DNA of 64,000 nucleotides from Gammaproteobacteria bacterium UBA2679 (GTDB lineage Bacteria; Pseudomonadota; Gammaproteobacteria; Pseudomonadales; Oleiphilaceae). Shown in pieces: positions 33,892-42,307 of this stretch. Each line of letters begins with the position of its first letter. Position 1 is the first letter of the stretch. Where the stretch lies: the NCBI GenBank assembly GCA_002354735.1, contig DEMD01000010.1, forward strand, positions 186,001 through 250,000. Reading direction: 5' to 3'. The notes under the pieces are model-generated. The model searched no databases. It saw only the letters and a program-made list of their open reading frames with translations, and was not told the origin of the DNA. A program made the translations under genes and the position numbers.

Positions 33892-35667
33892 CTAGAATAC
33901 CGGACTTTCGGCGTGCTGGCGGATGAATTCGAAAAGATTGTCTTCTGAAAGCGGCTTGCTCATCAAGTAACCCTGTACCAGATCGCAGCGCAGTAGTTTG
34001 AGGAATTTCAGCTGGGCATTGGTCTCGACACCTTCGGCAACGACCTCGATATCGAGTTCCTTGGCCAATGCCAGCATGGCCTTAATGATGCTGTGCTCAC
34101 GGCCGCCACCCAGTATGTGATCGATAAAGGCCTTGTCGATTTTGAGCTGATCTATGGGCATGTCGCGCAGGGCTGCCAGCGAGGAATACCCGGTGCCGAA
34201 GTCATCCATCGACACGTTAACATTCAGCGCCTTCATCGACTGCAGTGTCTCGAGGGCTACCTGACCACTCTGCATGATGGCTGATTCGGTAATTTCCAGA
34301 TCGAGACAGGCACCGTCGAGACCTGTTTCGAGCAGCGCGTCGCGGACCGCTTCGAGGAAGCCGTGATCGGCCGCAAACTGAACTGGAGAGACGTTTACCG
34401 CAATTCGTATTTCTGGACCTATCTCCTTGTGCAGGCGCGCCAGCATGCGGCATGCCTCCATGAGGATCCAGCGGCCAAGCTTGACTATGATGCCCGAGCT
34501 CTCTGCCAGCGAAATGAAGTCGTTCGGCGGAATGAAGCCCTTCGTTGGGTGCTGCCAGCGCACGAGCGCTTCTAGACTGACTAGTTGACCGGTGAGGGTG
34601 GAGAATTGTGGCTGGTACTGAAGATAGAATTCCTCGTTCTCGACTGCATTTTGCAGGTCAGCAATAAGCTGATGCATCTCGAGCGCCACGACTTCCATGT
34701 TTTCGTTATAGAAATTAAAGGTGTTCCTGCCGCTATTCTTGCTGTGATACATCGCTATATCGGCACACTTGAGAAGATCTTCGTCAGTATCGCCATCTCC
34801 GGGATACATCGACACGCCGATGGATGCGCCAAGGGTGAACTGCTGACCTTCCACGGTGAAGCGTTCCTTCATGGCCATCAGAAGCCGCTCGCAGATCAAC
34901 ACCGCGTGGTGGACCTCATCGAGCTGCTTGATGACCACGGCAAACTCATCACCACCAATGCGTGAGATTCTCGGGCCGGCGTCGTACCCATTCCTGGCTC
35001 GATCATCAACCAACAGTGGATCATGGTGAACCGACATGTCGGCAATATAATCCTCAGCCCGAAGCACCGTATTCAGGCGTTCGGCAATCTGCTTGAGAAT
35101 CTGGTCGCCTGCACCGTGCCCCAATGTATCGTTCACGTCCTTGAACCCGTCGATGTCGATGTAGAGCAGGGCGGCCGAGTGGTGATGACGACGCGCACTT
35201 TCCAGGCATTTTCGCAGGAACAGCGTAAAGGTATGGCGGTTGGCAAGACCAGTGAGACTGTCGTAGTAAGCGATGTTAGCCAGTTTGCGCTTGGTTTCGA
35301 CGAGCTGCCGCTCAAGATTCTGTGTCGCTGTGGCGAGACTGCCCACTTCGTCGCCGCGCTTGAGCAGGTGCGCAATCGTGCGGCGATGCCGGGGTTCGAC
35401 GCGGATACCCTCATCGCTCGCGATGGCGTTGATCCAGGCCTGAACGGCCAGGACGGGCCGGAAAACCTGATGAAACATCAGGCCGAAGAGCAAACCGGCA
35501 CTGGTAAGGACCAGCACCACAATACTAATCCAGACCCACGGCTCGCCCAGCGTTTGAAGCAGGCCTGGGGGCGCGTAGTTCACCAGAACATACCCTGCCA
35601 GCACAAATGGCAGCAGAATCAGCGCTACGAGCGATATGCCCAGACGAAGCTGAAGTTTATGCGACAT
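33892..35667 (-). CDS. Membrane GGDEF-EAL protein (cyclic-di-GMP synthesis/breakdown)
   Basis: The 591-residue protein has two N-terminal transmembrane helices around a short periplasmic loop, a HAMP-like linker, then GGDEF and EAL domains. The GGDEF active site is intact (RIGGDEFAV). An insertion of about 25 residues rich in His and Asp (DMSVHHDPLLVDDRARNGYD) sits just before it, which is unusual. EAL residues are intact: SLEALVRWQHP, NVSPVQF, DLEITES, MDDFGTGYSSL and VAEGVET. The ATG at 35667 has AGGA six bases upstream; a longer frame to 35790 would overlap the next gene. Which activity dominates is not predictable. Confidence 0.9.
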   Translation of the reverse strand: MSHKLQLRLGISLVALILLPFVLAGYVLVNYAPPGLLQTLGEPWVWISIVVLVLTSAGLLFGLMFHQVFRPVLAVQAWINAIASDEGIRVEPRHRRTIAHLLKRGDEVGSLATATQNLERQLVETKRKLANIAYYDSLTGLANRHTFTLFLRKCLESARRHHHSAALLYIDIDGFKDVNDTLGHGAGDQILKQIAERLNTVLRAEDYIADMSVHHDPLLVDDRARNGYDAGPRISRIGGDEFAVVIKQLDEVHHAVLICERLLMAMKERFTVEGQQFTLGASIGVSMYPGDGDTDEDLLKCADIAMYHSKNSGRNTFNFYNENMEVVALEMHQLIADLQNAVENEEFYLQYQPQFSTLTGQLVSLEALVRWQHPTKGFIPPNDFISLAESSGIIVKLGRWILMEACRMLARLHKEIGPEIRIAVNVSPVQFAADHGFLEAVRDALLETGLDGACLDLEITESAIMQSGQVALETLQSMKALNVNVSMDDFGTGYSSLAALRDMPIDQLKIDKAFIDHILGGGREHSIIKAMLALAKELDIEVVAEGVETNAQLKFLKLLRCDLVQGYLMSKPLSEDNLFEFIRQHAESPVF

Positions 35668-35770
35668 GCAGATCCTGATTGGCGCCAAGGCTGACGACTG
35701 AAGCTGGTAAAACCAGTCATCAGTATAGTCAGGGTTCGCCAGATCGGTGCTGTAAAATGTATAGCGATCG

Positions 35771-36322
35771 TTATCGACCAAGCAGGTCATCTTTCAACAC
35801 CTCGTCAAAGGGGGCATCACCAAGCCAGATCGAAAAATACAGTCGCGCCAGAGGGCCGTCCGCAAGAACGGCTAGCGGTTTCTGGTTTAGAAACAATGAG
35901 AGACCAGCCTCGCGTTGATAGCTTATTTGATAGAGATCACCATCCTCGACTGCGCGATAGGCAGAGTGAAACGCCTTGAGACGAGAAGGCATCTGTGCCC
36001 TCAGTTGAGGGTCATCAATATTTCTTGCCAACATCTTTTCGGCGGCTTCTGGAAAGGCGTGTGCGGGTATGTCACGCGCATAGCGAAATAGAATGGTGGC
36101 TGATTCATTGGCCGGCATAGCCCAGCTGATATCACACTTCGGTCGGTAAAGTGCGGCGTGACCCACGGTAAAGATGTGATAAGCAACGAGCTCGCCCGTA
36201 CCGCAACGCTCCAGCCGGGATCCATCGATCTCGACCGACTGCTCGAAGCGATCGCTTGCCTGCGCCTGGGTTGTAACGAGCAGAATCGACAACATCAGCC
36301 CTCGACTGAAAGCGCCGCGCAT
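35771..36322 (-). CDS. Chalcone isomerase-like protein
   Basis: A 183-residue exported protein with an N-terminal signal peptide ending TTQAQA, followed by the chalcone-isomerase-like fold. Bacterial members of this family recur beside cyclopropane/furan fatty acid genes and may bind fatty acids rather than isomerise flavonoids. Conserved parts visible are RCGTGELVAYHIFTVGHAAL and ARLYFSIWLGDAPFDEVLKD. It follows the NTF2-like gene with almost no gap. The ATG at 36322 sits behind GGGGTG; a GTG at 36346 is possible. The role in lipid modification is inferred from position. Confidence 0.85.
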   Translation of the reverse strand: MRGAFSRGLMLSILLVTTQAQASDRFEQSVEIDGSRLERCGTGELVAYHIFTVGHAALYRPKCDISWAMPANESATILFRYARDIPAHAFPEAAEKMLARNIDDPQLRAQMPSRLKAFHSAYRAVEDGDLYQISYQREAGLSLFLNQKPLAVLADGPLARLYFSIWLGDAPFDEVLKDDLLGR

Positions 36323-36346
36323 TCTCACCCCGGCTCGCCGAGACAC

Positions 36347-36931
36347 TTAATCTACCTGCCCCAGCTGCGATCGAATGCGTTTGATCTGTCCGCCGATGAC
36401 CGGCAGATGAGCGTAGAAGCCTTCTGCGCCGTCCCAGAAATCCTGATGCAGAACGATTTTCCCATTATCGTCGAGACGCAGATGGGTCAGCCCCACCGAG
36501 GTGACATCTATTTCTCGCCATAGCGCCTTGAACTGCATACGCATCTTCCAGCGCACATAGAAATCGTCGCCGGCATTGTTAGCGTCAAGGAAGGTGACCT
36601 CGGTCTTGCCCTTGCCTGCCAGTTCCGTGAAGTAGTCAATCAGTGCCCGTCGCTGCTCCAGCGTGTGAAAGGTGTCGTTGAAATAAAAGGTTTCAGCGTA
36701 GGCGGCTGTGATATTTCCAGACATTTTGCCCGCAGAGAACTCACGCATCATCTTCACGAAGGGCGCCAACCGTGGCAGCTCGTCAACCGGGGTGAAGGCG
36801 GACTGGCTGCCGCTGCTTGCCTCAATATAGTGCGCGTAAGGTTTTTCCTGCACCTTTGTGGTGCATGCTGATATGAGCGTCGATAGCATGACGATGGCTC
36901 CGAATCTGAGGAGTGAAGGGCAATACAGCAT
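36347..36931 (-). CDS. NTF2-like (SnoaL fold) lipoprotein
   Basis: The 194-residue precursor has a lipobox STLISAC at residue 23, so it is likely an anchored lipoprotein. The mature part has the cone-shaped NTF2/SnoaL fold, seen in AYAETFYFNDTFHTLEQRRA and VGLTHLRLDDNGKIVLHQDF. NTF2-like proteins of this type accompany CFA-type methyltransferases and chalcone isomerase-like proteins in many gammaproteobacteria. It is the first gene of the leftward half of the lipid cluster and diverges from the desaturase across the 57-base palindrome. Confidence 0.8.
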   Translation of the reverse strand: MLYCPSLLRFGAIVMLSTLISACTTKVQEKPYAHYIEASSGSQSAFTPVDELPRLAPFVKMMREFSAGKMSGNITAAYAETFYFNDTFHTLEQRRALIDYFTELAGKGKTEVTFLDANNAGDDFYVRWKMRMQFKALWREIDVTSVGLTHLRLDDNGKIVLHQDFWDGAEGFYAHLPVIGGQIKRIRSQLGQVD

Positions 36932-36971
36932 CGCAGTGGTTCCAGTGGATTTGGAACGAGACTAGCGCAGC

Positions 36972-37028
36972 CGCCGTGAACGCAGCGTGAAAACCGGCCT
37001 GCCGGGTTTTCACATCGCGTTCACGGCG
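36972..37028. repeat. Two-tier 57-base palindrome between divergent lipid genes
   Basis: The outer arms, CGCCGTGAACGC (36972-36983) and GCGTTCACGGCG (37017-37028), pair perfectly over 12 bases. The inner arms, GTGAAAACC (36987-36995) and GGTTTTCAC (37005-37013), pair over nine. A 3-base internal loop on each side (AGC/ATC) separates the tiers and the hairpin tip is nine bases. It lies in the only non-coding gap between the leftward NTF2-like gene and the rightward desaturase. It could be an operator, a cruciform or an attenuator-like structure. Confidence 0.8.
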
Positions 37029-37102
37029 ACTCGGATAGACTCTTTGGACGATGAAACAGAATATAGAAATAGTTTCAAACGCCTTCGAGAAAGCGACCTG
37101 CC

Positions 37103-38041
37103 ATGAATAGAGTCATTACATCGGTCTGCAACTACTTCGACAACGAGCATAAGCTGCTGTCAGTCGATCAGAGCGATCACTCCGTCGACTGGCATCGCAT
37201 AATCCCATTCCTCTTTCTGCATCTGGCCTGTCTCGGGGTGTTACTCGTGGGATGGTCGCCGGTGGCCGTGGCTATCGCCGTGGGCAGCTACCTGATTCGC
37301 ATGTTCGCGATCACTGCCTTCTTTCATCGCTACTTCTCACACAAGTCATTCAGCACGTCTCGGACGGTCCAGTTCGTGTTTGCCTTCCTGGGCACCGCAG
37401 CGACCCAGCGGGGCCCGCTCTGGTGGGCTGCACATCATCGAGCCCACCATCGCACGGCCGACACCGAAAATGATGTGCACTCGCCGCTCAAAGGGTTCTG
37501 GTACAGCCACTGCGGCTGGTTTCTCAGTGGGGCCCATTTCGCGACACGACAGGAATTGATCAAGGATTTTGCGAGCTTTCCGGAACTGAGGTGGCTCGAC
37601 CGTTTCGATATGGCCGTTGCTGCCATCTTCGGCACCAGCCTGTGGTTGCTCGGCGAAGCGCTGGCCTGGCTCGCGCCTGAGCTGGGCACGAACGGTTGGC
37701 AGCTGCTTGTATGGGCGTACTTCATTTCCACTGTCGTGCTGATTCACGCCACGCTGAGTATCAATTCACTGGCGCATTGGTGGGGACGACGGCGATATGA
37801 CACCAGGGATGATTCCCGAAATAACTTCCTGCTGGCGCTAATCACGCTTGGCGAAGGCTGGCATAACAATCATCACCATTATGCGGGTAGCGCACGCCAG
37901 GGATTCTTTTGGTGGGAGCTGGATATCAGCTATCTGATTCTCAAGATGCTGTCGTGGACAGGATTGGTCTGGAATCTCAAGCCTGTCCCTGACCGCAAGA
38001 AGTTTGCCCATCAACCGGTTCGCGGAGCACAACAACGATGA
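37103..38041 (+). CDS. Acyl-lipid/acyl-CoA delta-9-type fatty acid desaturase
   Basis: The 312-residue membrane di-iron desaturase has the three histidine boxes of the stearoyl-CoA-desaturase family: HRYFSH, HHRAHH and HNNHHH, with WGRRRYDTRDDSRNN between the last two. Four hydrophobic segments flank them. It would introduce a double bond into acyl chains. It is the first gene of the rightward half of the lipid cluster; its stop overlaps the next start (ATGA). Here it could supply the unsaturated chain that the CFA-type methyltransferases modify; that link is inferred. Confidence 0.92.
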   Translation: MNRVITSVCNYFDNEHKLLSVDQSDHSVDWHRIIPFLFLHLACLGVLLVGWSPVAVAIAVGSYLIRMFAITAFFHRYFSHKSFSTSRTVQFVFAFLGTAATQRGPLWWAAHHRAHHRTADTENDVHSPLKGFWYSHCGWFLSGAHFATRQELIKDFASFPELRWLDRFDMAVAAIFGTSLWLLGEALAWLAPELGTNGWQLLVWAYFISTVVLIHATLSINSLAHWWGRRRYDTRDDSRNNFLLALITLGEGWHNNHHHYAGSARQGFFWWELDISYLILKMLSWTGLVWNLKPVPDRKKFAHQPVRGAQQR

Positions 38042-39384
38042 GATCCAGTTACATCAAGCCTCTGGCGCGTCAGTCGGTGTCTGGTCAGAAAATTGCCATT
38101 ATCGGAGCTGGCGTCTCAGGACTGACCTGCGCCTTTTATCTGGCCGAGCAGAATGACGTGACCGTTTACGAAGCCGGCAGTTACCTCGGTGGCCATACCG
38201 ACACCCATGAGTTGACTGTGGATGGAAAATCCATCGCTGTCGATTCAGGTTTCATTGTATTCAACGAGTACAACTATACCGGCTTCACCGAGCTATTGAG
38301 TGCGCTTGGTGTCGAAAGTCAGCGCAGCGATATGAGTTTCAGTGTGGTCAATGAAGAAAGCGGACTTGAATATGGCGCCGCTGGTCTGGCCAGGCTCTTT
38401 GCCCAGAAGCGTAATCTGCTGAGGCCGGATTTTTATCGGATGCTGAGGGACATCGTTCGGTTCTATCGTGAAGCGCCTACGCTGCTGAACGACGCTAATG
38501 AAACCGAACTGTCGCTTGGTGAATATCTTTCGCGCGAACGCTACAGCCAGATCTTCATCGAGAACCATATCCTACCAATGGCCAGTGCGCTCTGGTCGGC
38601 CAGCACGCAGTCGATCCTGGATTTTCCCGCCGGTTATTTCGTCGCATTCATGAATAATCATCAGATGCTCAATCTCAACATCCGGCCCGAGTGGCGCGTG
38701 GTGAAGGGCGGCTCTGCGAGTTATGTGAAGGCACTTAGCGCCCAGTGTAATGCCACCTTCCATTGCAATAGGCAGGTGGTAGATGTTTCACGCCGCGAGT
38801 CCGGTGGGGCCAGTGTGCGTACGGCCCACGGCACAGTGGAAGATTTCGACCAGGTTATTTTCGCCTGCCACAGTGATCAGGCGCTCGCCTGTCTGTCGTC
38901 GCCGAGTCTGGCGGAGCGTGAGGTGCTCGGCGCAATTCGCTACCAGCCCAACCAGGCCCTGGTGCATACCGATGTCTCGGTATTGCCTGCCAGACGCAAT
39001 GCGTGGTCGAGCTGGAACGTCCGCATCGACAGGGGCAGCGAGAGAGACTGCCGGGTGAGCTATTGGATGAACCTCCTGCAGAACATACGCAGTGAAACCC
39101 AGTTCATAGTCAGTCTCAACATGGCAGACTGCATAGACCCTGCAAAAGTCCTTGCCGAGCGACATTACAGTCACCCGGTCTATGATGCCGGCGCGATTGC
39201 CGCTCAAGGGCGACGAAGCGAGATCAACGGCACAGATGGCATCTGGTACGCTGGCGCCTACTGGGGCTGGGGTTTCCACGAAGATGGCGTACGCAGCGCG
39301 CTCGACGTCATTGACGGGCTCGGTCATCAGCAGTCCAGTCGCCCTGAGGCCCGTAAAGTGGACCTCGGCGCCAATGCAGCCTGA
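38038..39384 (+). CDS. FAD-dependent amine oxidase-like oxidoreductase, lipid-cluster type
   Basis: The 448-residue protein has an N-terminal FAD-binding Rossmann fold (IAIIGAGVSGLTCAFYLAEQ) with GGHTDTHELTVDG, the amine-oxidase-like core, and a C-terminal FAD contact IWYAGAYWGWGFHEDGV. Members next to DUF1365 and CFA-type methyltransferases include the dehydrogenase of furan fatty acid synthesis (UfaD-type) in alphaproteobacteria, so a role as lipid desaturase/dehydrogenase is likely. It overlaps the desaturase by four bases and the DUF1365 gene by 11 bases. The precise reaction is not proven. Confidence 0.88.
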   Translation: MRSSYIKPLARQSVSGQKIAIIGAGVSGLTCAFYLAEQNDVTVYEAGSYLGGHTDTHELTVDGKSIAVDSGFIVFNEYNYTGFTELLSALGVESQRSDMSFSVVNEESGLEYGAAGLARLFAQKRNLLRPDFYRMLRDIVRFYREAPTLLNDANETELSLGEYLSRERYSQIFIENHILPMASALWSASTQSILDFPAGYFVAFMNNHQMLNLNIRPEWRVVKGGSASYVKALSAQCNATFHCNRQVVDVSRRESGGASVRTAHGTVEDFDQVIFACHSDQALACLSSPSLAEREVLGAIRYQPNQALVHTDVSVLPARRNAWSSWNVRIDRGSERDCRVSYWMNLLQNIRSETQFIVSLNMADCIDPAKVLAERHYSHPVYDAGAIAAQGRRSEINGTDGIWYAGAYWGWGFHEDGVRSALDVIDGLGHQQSSRPEARKVDLGANAA

Positions 39385-40276
39385 CCGCGTGGATAGTCCT
39401 TCTGCCATGATGGCTAGCGGGCGAATGATGCATCGCCGCTTCGAGCCGCGTGAGCATCGCTTCAGCTATCGTCTGAGTTGGTGCTGGCTTGATCTTGACG
39501 CAACGGCGCAGCTCAACCGGCTCCCGTTCTGGGCAGCGGACGGCCGTAGTCTGTGGCAGCGCCTGGCCCTGGTGCAGTTCAGGCAGTCCGATTATTTCTG
39601 GCCAGAAAATGAAAACACCCAAACAGCAGACAAAGCAGCGCCACTCAAGCAGCGTGTACTCAGCTGGGTGGCCTCACACCCCAACGGTAGCGACCTAGAC
39701 ATCGCTCGTGTTGTGCTCTGCGGGCAGCTCCGCCAGTGGGGTTACTGCTTCAACCCGGTAGTATTCTTCGTGTGCTACGACGCGGCTGACCAGATCATCG
39801 CAATTGTTTCCGAGATCACCAACACGCCATGGAACGAACGCCACGCTTACCTGCACAGGGTGGATGGGCAGCATCCAATGCGCATGCGCTTCGGTTTCAG
39901 CAAGGCTTTTCATGTATCGCCGTTCATGCCGATGAACCAGCGCTATGAATGGCGCTTTGCCGTGAGTGAGTCAGTATTCGCAGTCCATATGAATTTGTGG
40001 GAAGACGACGCCGAGACGGTGGAAGAAGCCGCGAAAAGCAGACGTGTATTCGACGCGTCCATGCAGCTCGCACTTCAGCCGCTTACCGCTGCCCGCGCCT
40101 TCCGCCAACCACTGGTTTATCCAATGCAGACCGCCGGCGTAGTGCTCGCGATCTACTGGCAGGCCTTGCGCCTGTATCTGAAACGAGTGCCCTTCTTCTC
40201 CAATCCGCACACCCGCAAGGCTGTAGTTGAGAGTGAAGGCATACAGGCTGTACATCAGGGAGTACCTCATGATTGA
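39374..40276 (+). CDS. DUF1365 family protein
   Basis: A 300-residue soluble protein with the DUF1365 pattern: MMHRRFEPREHRFSYRLSWC at the start (after a short N-terminus), VLCGQLRQWGYCFNPVVFFV in the middle and EITNTPWNERHAYL with HVSPFMPMNQRYEWRF later. Its function is unknown, but it accompanies the FAD oxidoreductase and CFA-type methyltransferase across many phyla, usually in this order. The ATG at 39374 lies inside the end of the FAD gene; a longer upstream frame is a shadow of that gene. The stop overlaps the next start. Confidence 0.9.
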   Translation: MQPDRVDSPSAMMASGRMMHRRFEPREHRFSYRLSWCWLDLDATAQLNRLPFWAADGRSLWQRLALVQFRQSDYFWPENENTQTADKAAPLKQRVLSWVASHPNGSDLDIARVVLCGQLRQWGYCFNPVVFFVCYDAADQIIAIVSEITNTPWNERHAYLHRVDGQHPMRMRFGFSKAFHVSPFMPMNQRYEWRFAVSESVFAVHMNLWEDDAETVEEAAKSRRVFDASMQLALQPLTAARAFRQPLVYPMQTAGVVLAIYWQALRLYLKRVPFFSNPHTRKAVVESEGIQAVHQGVPHD

Positions 40277-41522
40277 TACCATCGTAACGAACCAGGCGAC
40301 TGTCCCTTCTGGGCTTGCGCGCTATTTCTTCTTCAAATTGCTCCAACGGATCAGCTTTGGTGAGCTTCGTATCATCGAACGGCTTGCGGACGGCCAGGAG
40401 CAGTTGACGGTGGTAGGTGAGGCGACATCGGTCGAGTCGATCACGCTCAGCATTCTCGACAATCGCTGCTTCGGTCTGATCATGCTCGGTGGTGTCAACG
40501 GCGCTGCCGAAGCCTTCATGAACGGCTATTGGTCCACGGACGACCTGCCAGGTCTTATGCGCCTGATGCTACGCAACCGTACTGCCATGGACAGCATGGA
40601 TTCACTATTCTCCAGGGTCAGCCGTAAATCTGCCGAAGTCTGGCACGCCATGCGCAAAAACACGCTGTCCGGCTCACGCAAGAACATCAGCGCCCACTAC
40701 GATCTTGGCAACGACTTCTTCAGGCTTTTTCTCGATGAACGCATGATGTATTCATCGGCCCATTTCGCGCAGCCGGAGCTGAGCGATGCAGCGGCCAGCG
40801 CGCACCTGTCTGAAGCCAGCGCCGACAAGCTCGACAGGATTTGCCGAGCGCTGGATCTCCAGTCGAGCGACCATCTGCTTGAAATTGGCACAGGCTGGGG
40901 CGGCATGGCCGTTTATGCCGCTGAACACTTCGGCTGCCGTGTGACCACGACAACCATCTCCAACGAGCAATTTACAGCAGCGAAGGCCCTTGTTGCCGAG
41001 CATGGCCTCGAGGATCGCGTCAGCGTGCTGTGTGAAGATTATCGCGACCTCACCGGCAGCTTCGACAAACTCGTGTCCATAGAGATGGTGGAGGCCGTCG
41101 GGCATCAGTTCGTCGATGGCTATTTCGCCTGCATTGAAAAGCTGCTCAAGCCGGGTGGTACTGCCGTGCTGCAGGCCATCACCATTGAAGACTGGCGTTA
41201 TGAGGCAGCAGTCCATTCAGTTGACTTCATCAAGCGCTACATCTTTCCCGGTAGTTTCATCCCCTGTCCAAGTGTGCTCATAAACAGCGCCGCCACGGCG
41301 GGCCTGCGTCTGCAGCGGTTCGAGGATTTCGGCCTGAGCTATGCCGCTACCATACAAGCCTGGACCTTTCGTTTCGGCAACGCACTGGATGACGTACGTA
41401 GTCAGGGTTTCGATGAGCGCTTCATCCGCATGTGGTTCTTCTACCTCGCCTACTGTGAAGGTGGCTTCAAGGAGCGCAGCATTTCTGTTGCGCATCTGAC
41501 CTGGGAGAAGCCTGCCTCATGA
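40269..41522 (+). CDS. Cyclopropane-fatty-acyl-phospholipid synthase family methyltransferase
   Basis: A 417-residue SAM-dependent enzyme of the CFA family, which methylates or cyclopropanates unsaturated acyl chains in membrane phospholipids. The N-terminal lipid-binding part precedes the SAM site LLEIGTGWGGMAVYAAEHFG. The family motif ISAHYDLGNDFFRLFLDERM is present, and SIEMVEAVGHQFVDGYFACI holds the conserved Glu used by CFA enzymes. A Tyr-containing C-terminal segment (FGLSYAATIQAWTF) is also usual. Overlaps with both neighbours imply one mRNA. Whether it adds a methyl or closes a cyclopropane is unknown. Confidence 0.92.
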   Translation: MIDTIVTNQATVPSGLARYFFFKLLQRISFGELRIIERLADGQEQLTVVGEATSVESITLSILDNRCFGLIMLGGVNGAAEAFMNGYWSTDDLPGLMRLMLRNRTAMDSMDSLFSRVSRKSAEVWHAMRKNTLSGSRKNISAHYDLGNDFFRLFLDERMMYSSAHFAQPELSDAAASAHLSEASADKLDRICRALDLQSSDHLLEIGTGWGGMAVYAAEHFGCRVTTTTISNEQFTAAKALVAEHGLEDRVSVLCEDYRDLTGSFDKLVSIEMVEAVGHQFVDGYFACIEKLLKPGGTAVLQAITIEDWRYEAAVHSVDFIKRYIFPGSFIPCPSVLINSAATAGLRLQRFEDFGLSYAATIQAWTFRFGNALDDVRSQGFDERFIRMWFFYLAYCEGGFKERSISVAHLTWEKPAS

Positions 41523-42307
41523 ATGGGCTGCCAGATTACTCGGCCCTGTGGTTGATCCCCGCGATCATGCTGCCCATCTTCCTGATTGGCTGGGTGGTTC
41601 AGCTGAAGACGAGGAATGCCAGCTGGGTCGATGTGATCTGGGCGCTCGGCGTGGCCGCCTGTGGTGTGCTTGCAGCCGTGCTTGGTGGCGGTGATCCCGC
41701 GTTGAGGCTGCTTACAGGCGCTATCTATCTGCTCTGGTTCGGCCGGCTTGGCTGGCACCTGCTGACGCGGGTCGTGAATGATGAAGATGAAGACGGTCGC
41801 TACGCGCATATGCGGCAGTGGGCCGGCGGCAAGGCGCCACTGATATTTCTGCTGTTTTACATCATGCAAGCCAGCTGGGTCAGTATCTTCACACTGCCGG
41901 CCGTGGTCATCGCCAACGGTGCCTTACCTCCAGTCTGGGCAATCGTAGGGGGGCTGACCCTGATCGTGGTTGCCTGGCTGGGTGAATCGCTCGCCGACAG
42001 GCAGCTCGCGGCCTTCAAGCGCGAGTCAGGCAACAAGGGCAAGACCTGCCGCAAAGGTCTATGGCGCTATTCCCGGCACCCGAACTATTTCTTCGAGTGG
42101 CTACAGTGGTTCGGCTACCCACTGCTGGGGCTGCATGCGGTCTATGGCGATCTACTGTGGTTCGCGCCGCTCATCGTCTTCATCTTCCTGTACTACGTCA
42201 CCGGTATTCCTTTCACAGAGCAACAGGCTGTACGCAGCCGCGGTGAGGACTACCGGCGTTATCAACGCAACACATCGATTTTTTTCCCCTGGAGTCCCAA
42301 GACATGA
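41519..42307 (+). CDS. DUF1295 / steroid 5-alpha-reductase-like membrane protein
   Basis: The 262-residue protein has six or seven transmembrane segments and the C-terminal DUF1295 motif, CRKGLWRYSRHPNYFFEWLQ, with GEDYRRYQRNTSIFFPW near the end. The family is related to steroid 5-alpha-reductases and isoprenylcysteine methyltransferases, which bind NADPH or SAM next to a lipid. In this cluster a lipid-reducing role is plausible. It overlaps both neighbouring methyltransferase genes by four bases. Confidence 0.88.
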   Translation: MNGLPDYSALWLIPAIMLPIFLIGWVVQLKTRNASWVDVIWALGVAACGVLAAVLGGGDPALRLLTGAIYLLWFGRLGWHLLTRVVNDEDEDGRYAHMRQWAGGKAPLIFLLFYIMQASWVSIFTLPAVVIANGALPPVWAIVGGLTLIVVAWLGESLADRQLAAFKRESGNKGKTCRKGLWRYSRHPNYFFEWLQWFGYPLLGLHAVYGDLLWFAPLIVFIFLYYVTGIPFTEQQAVRSRGEDYRRYQRNTSIFFPWSPKT

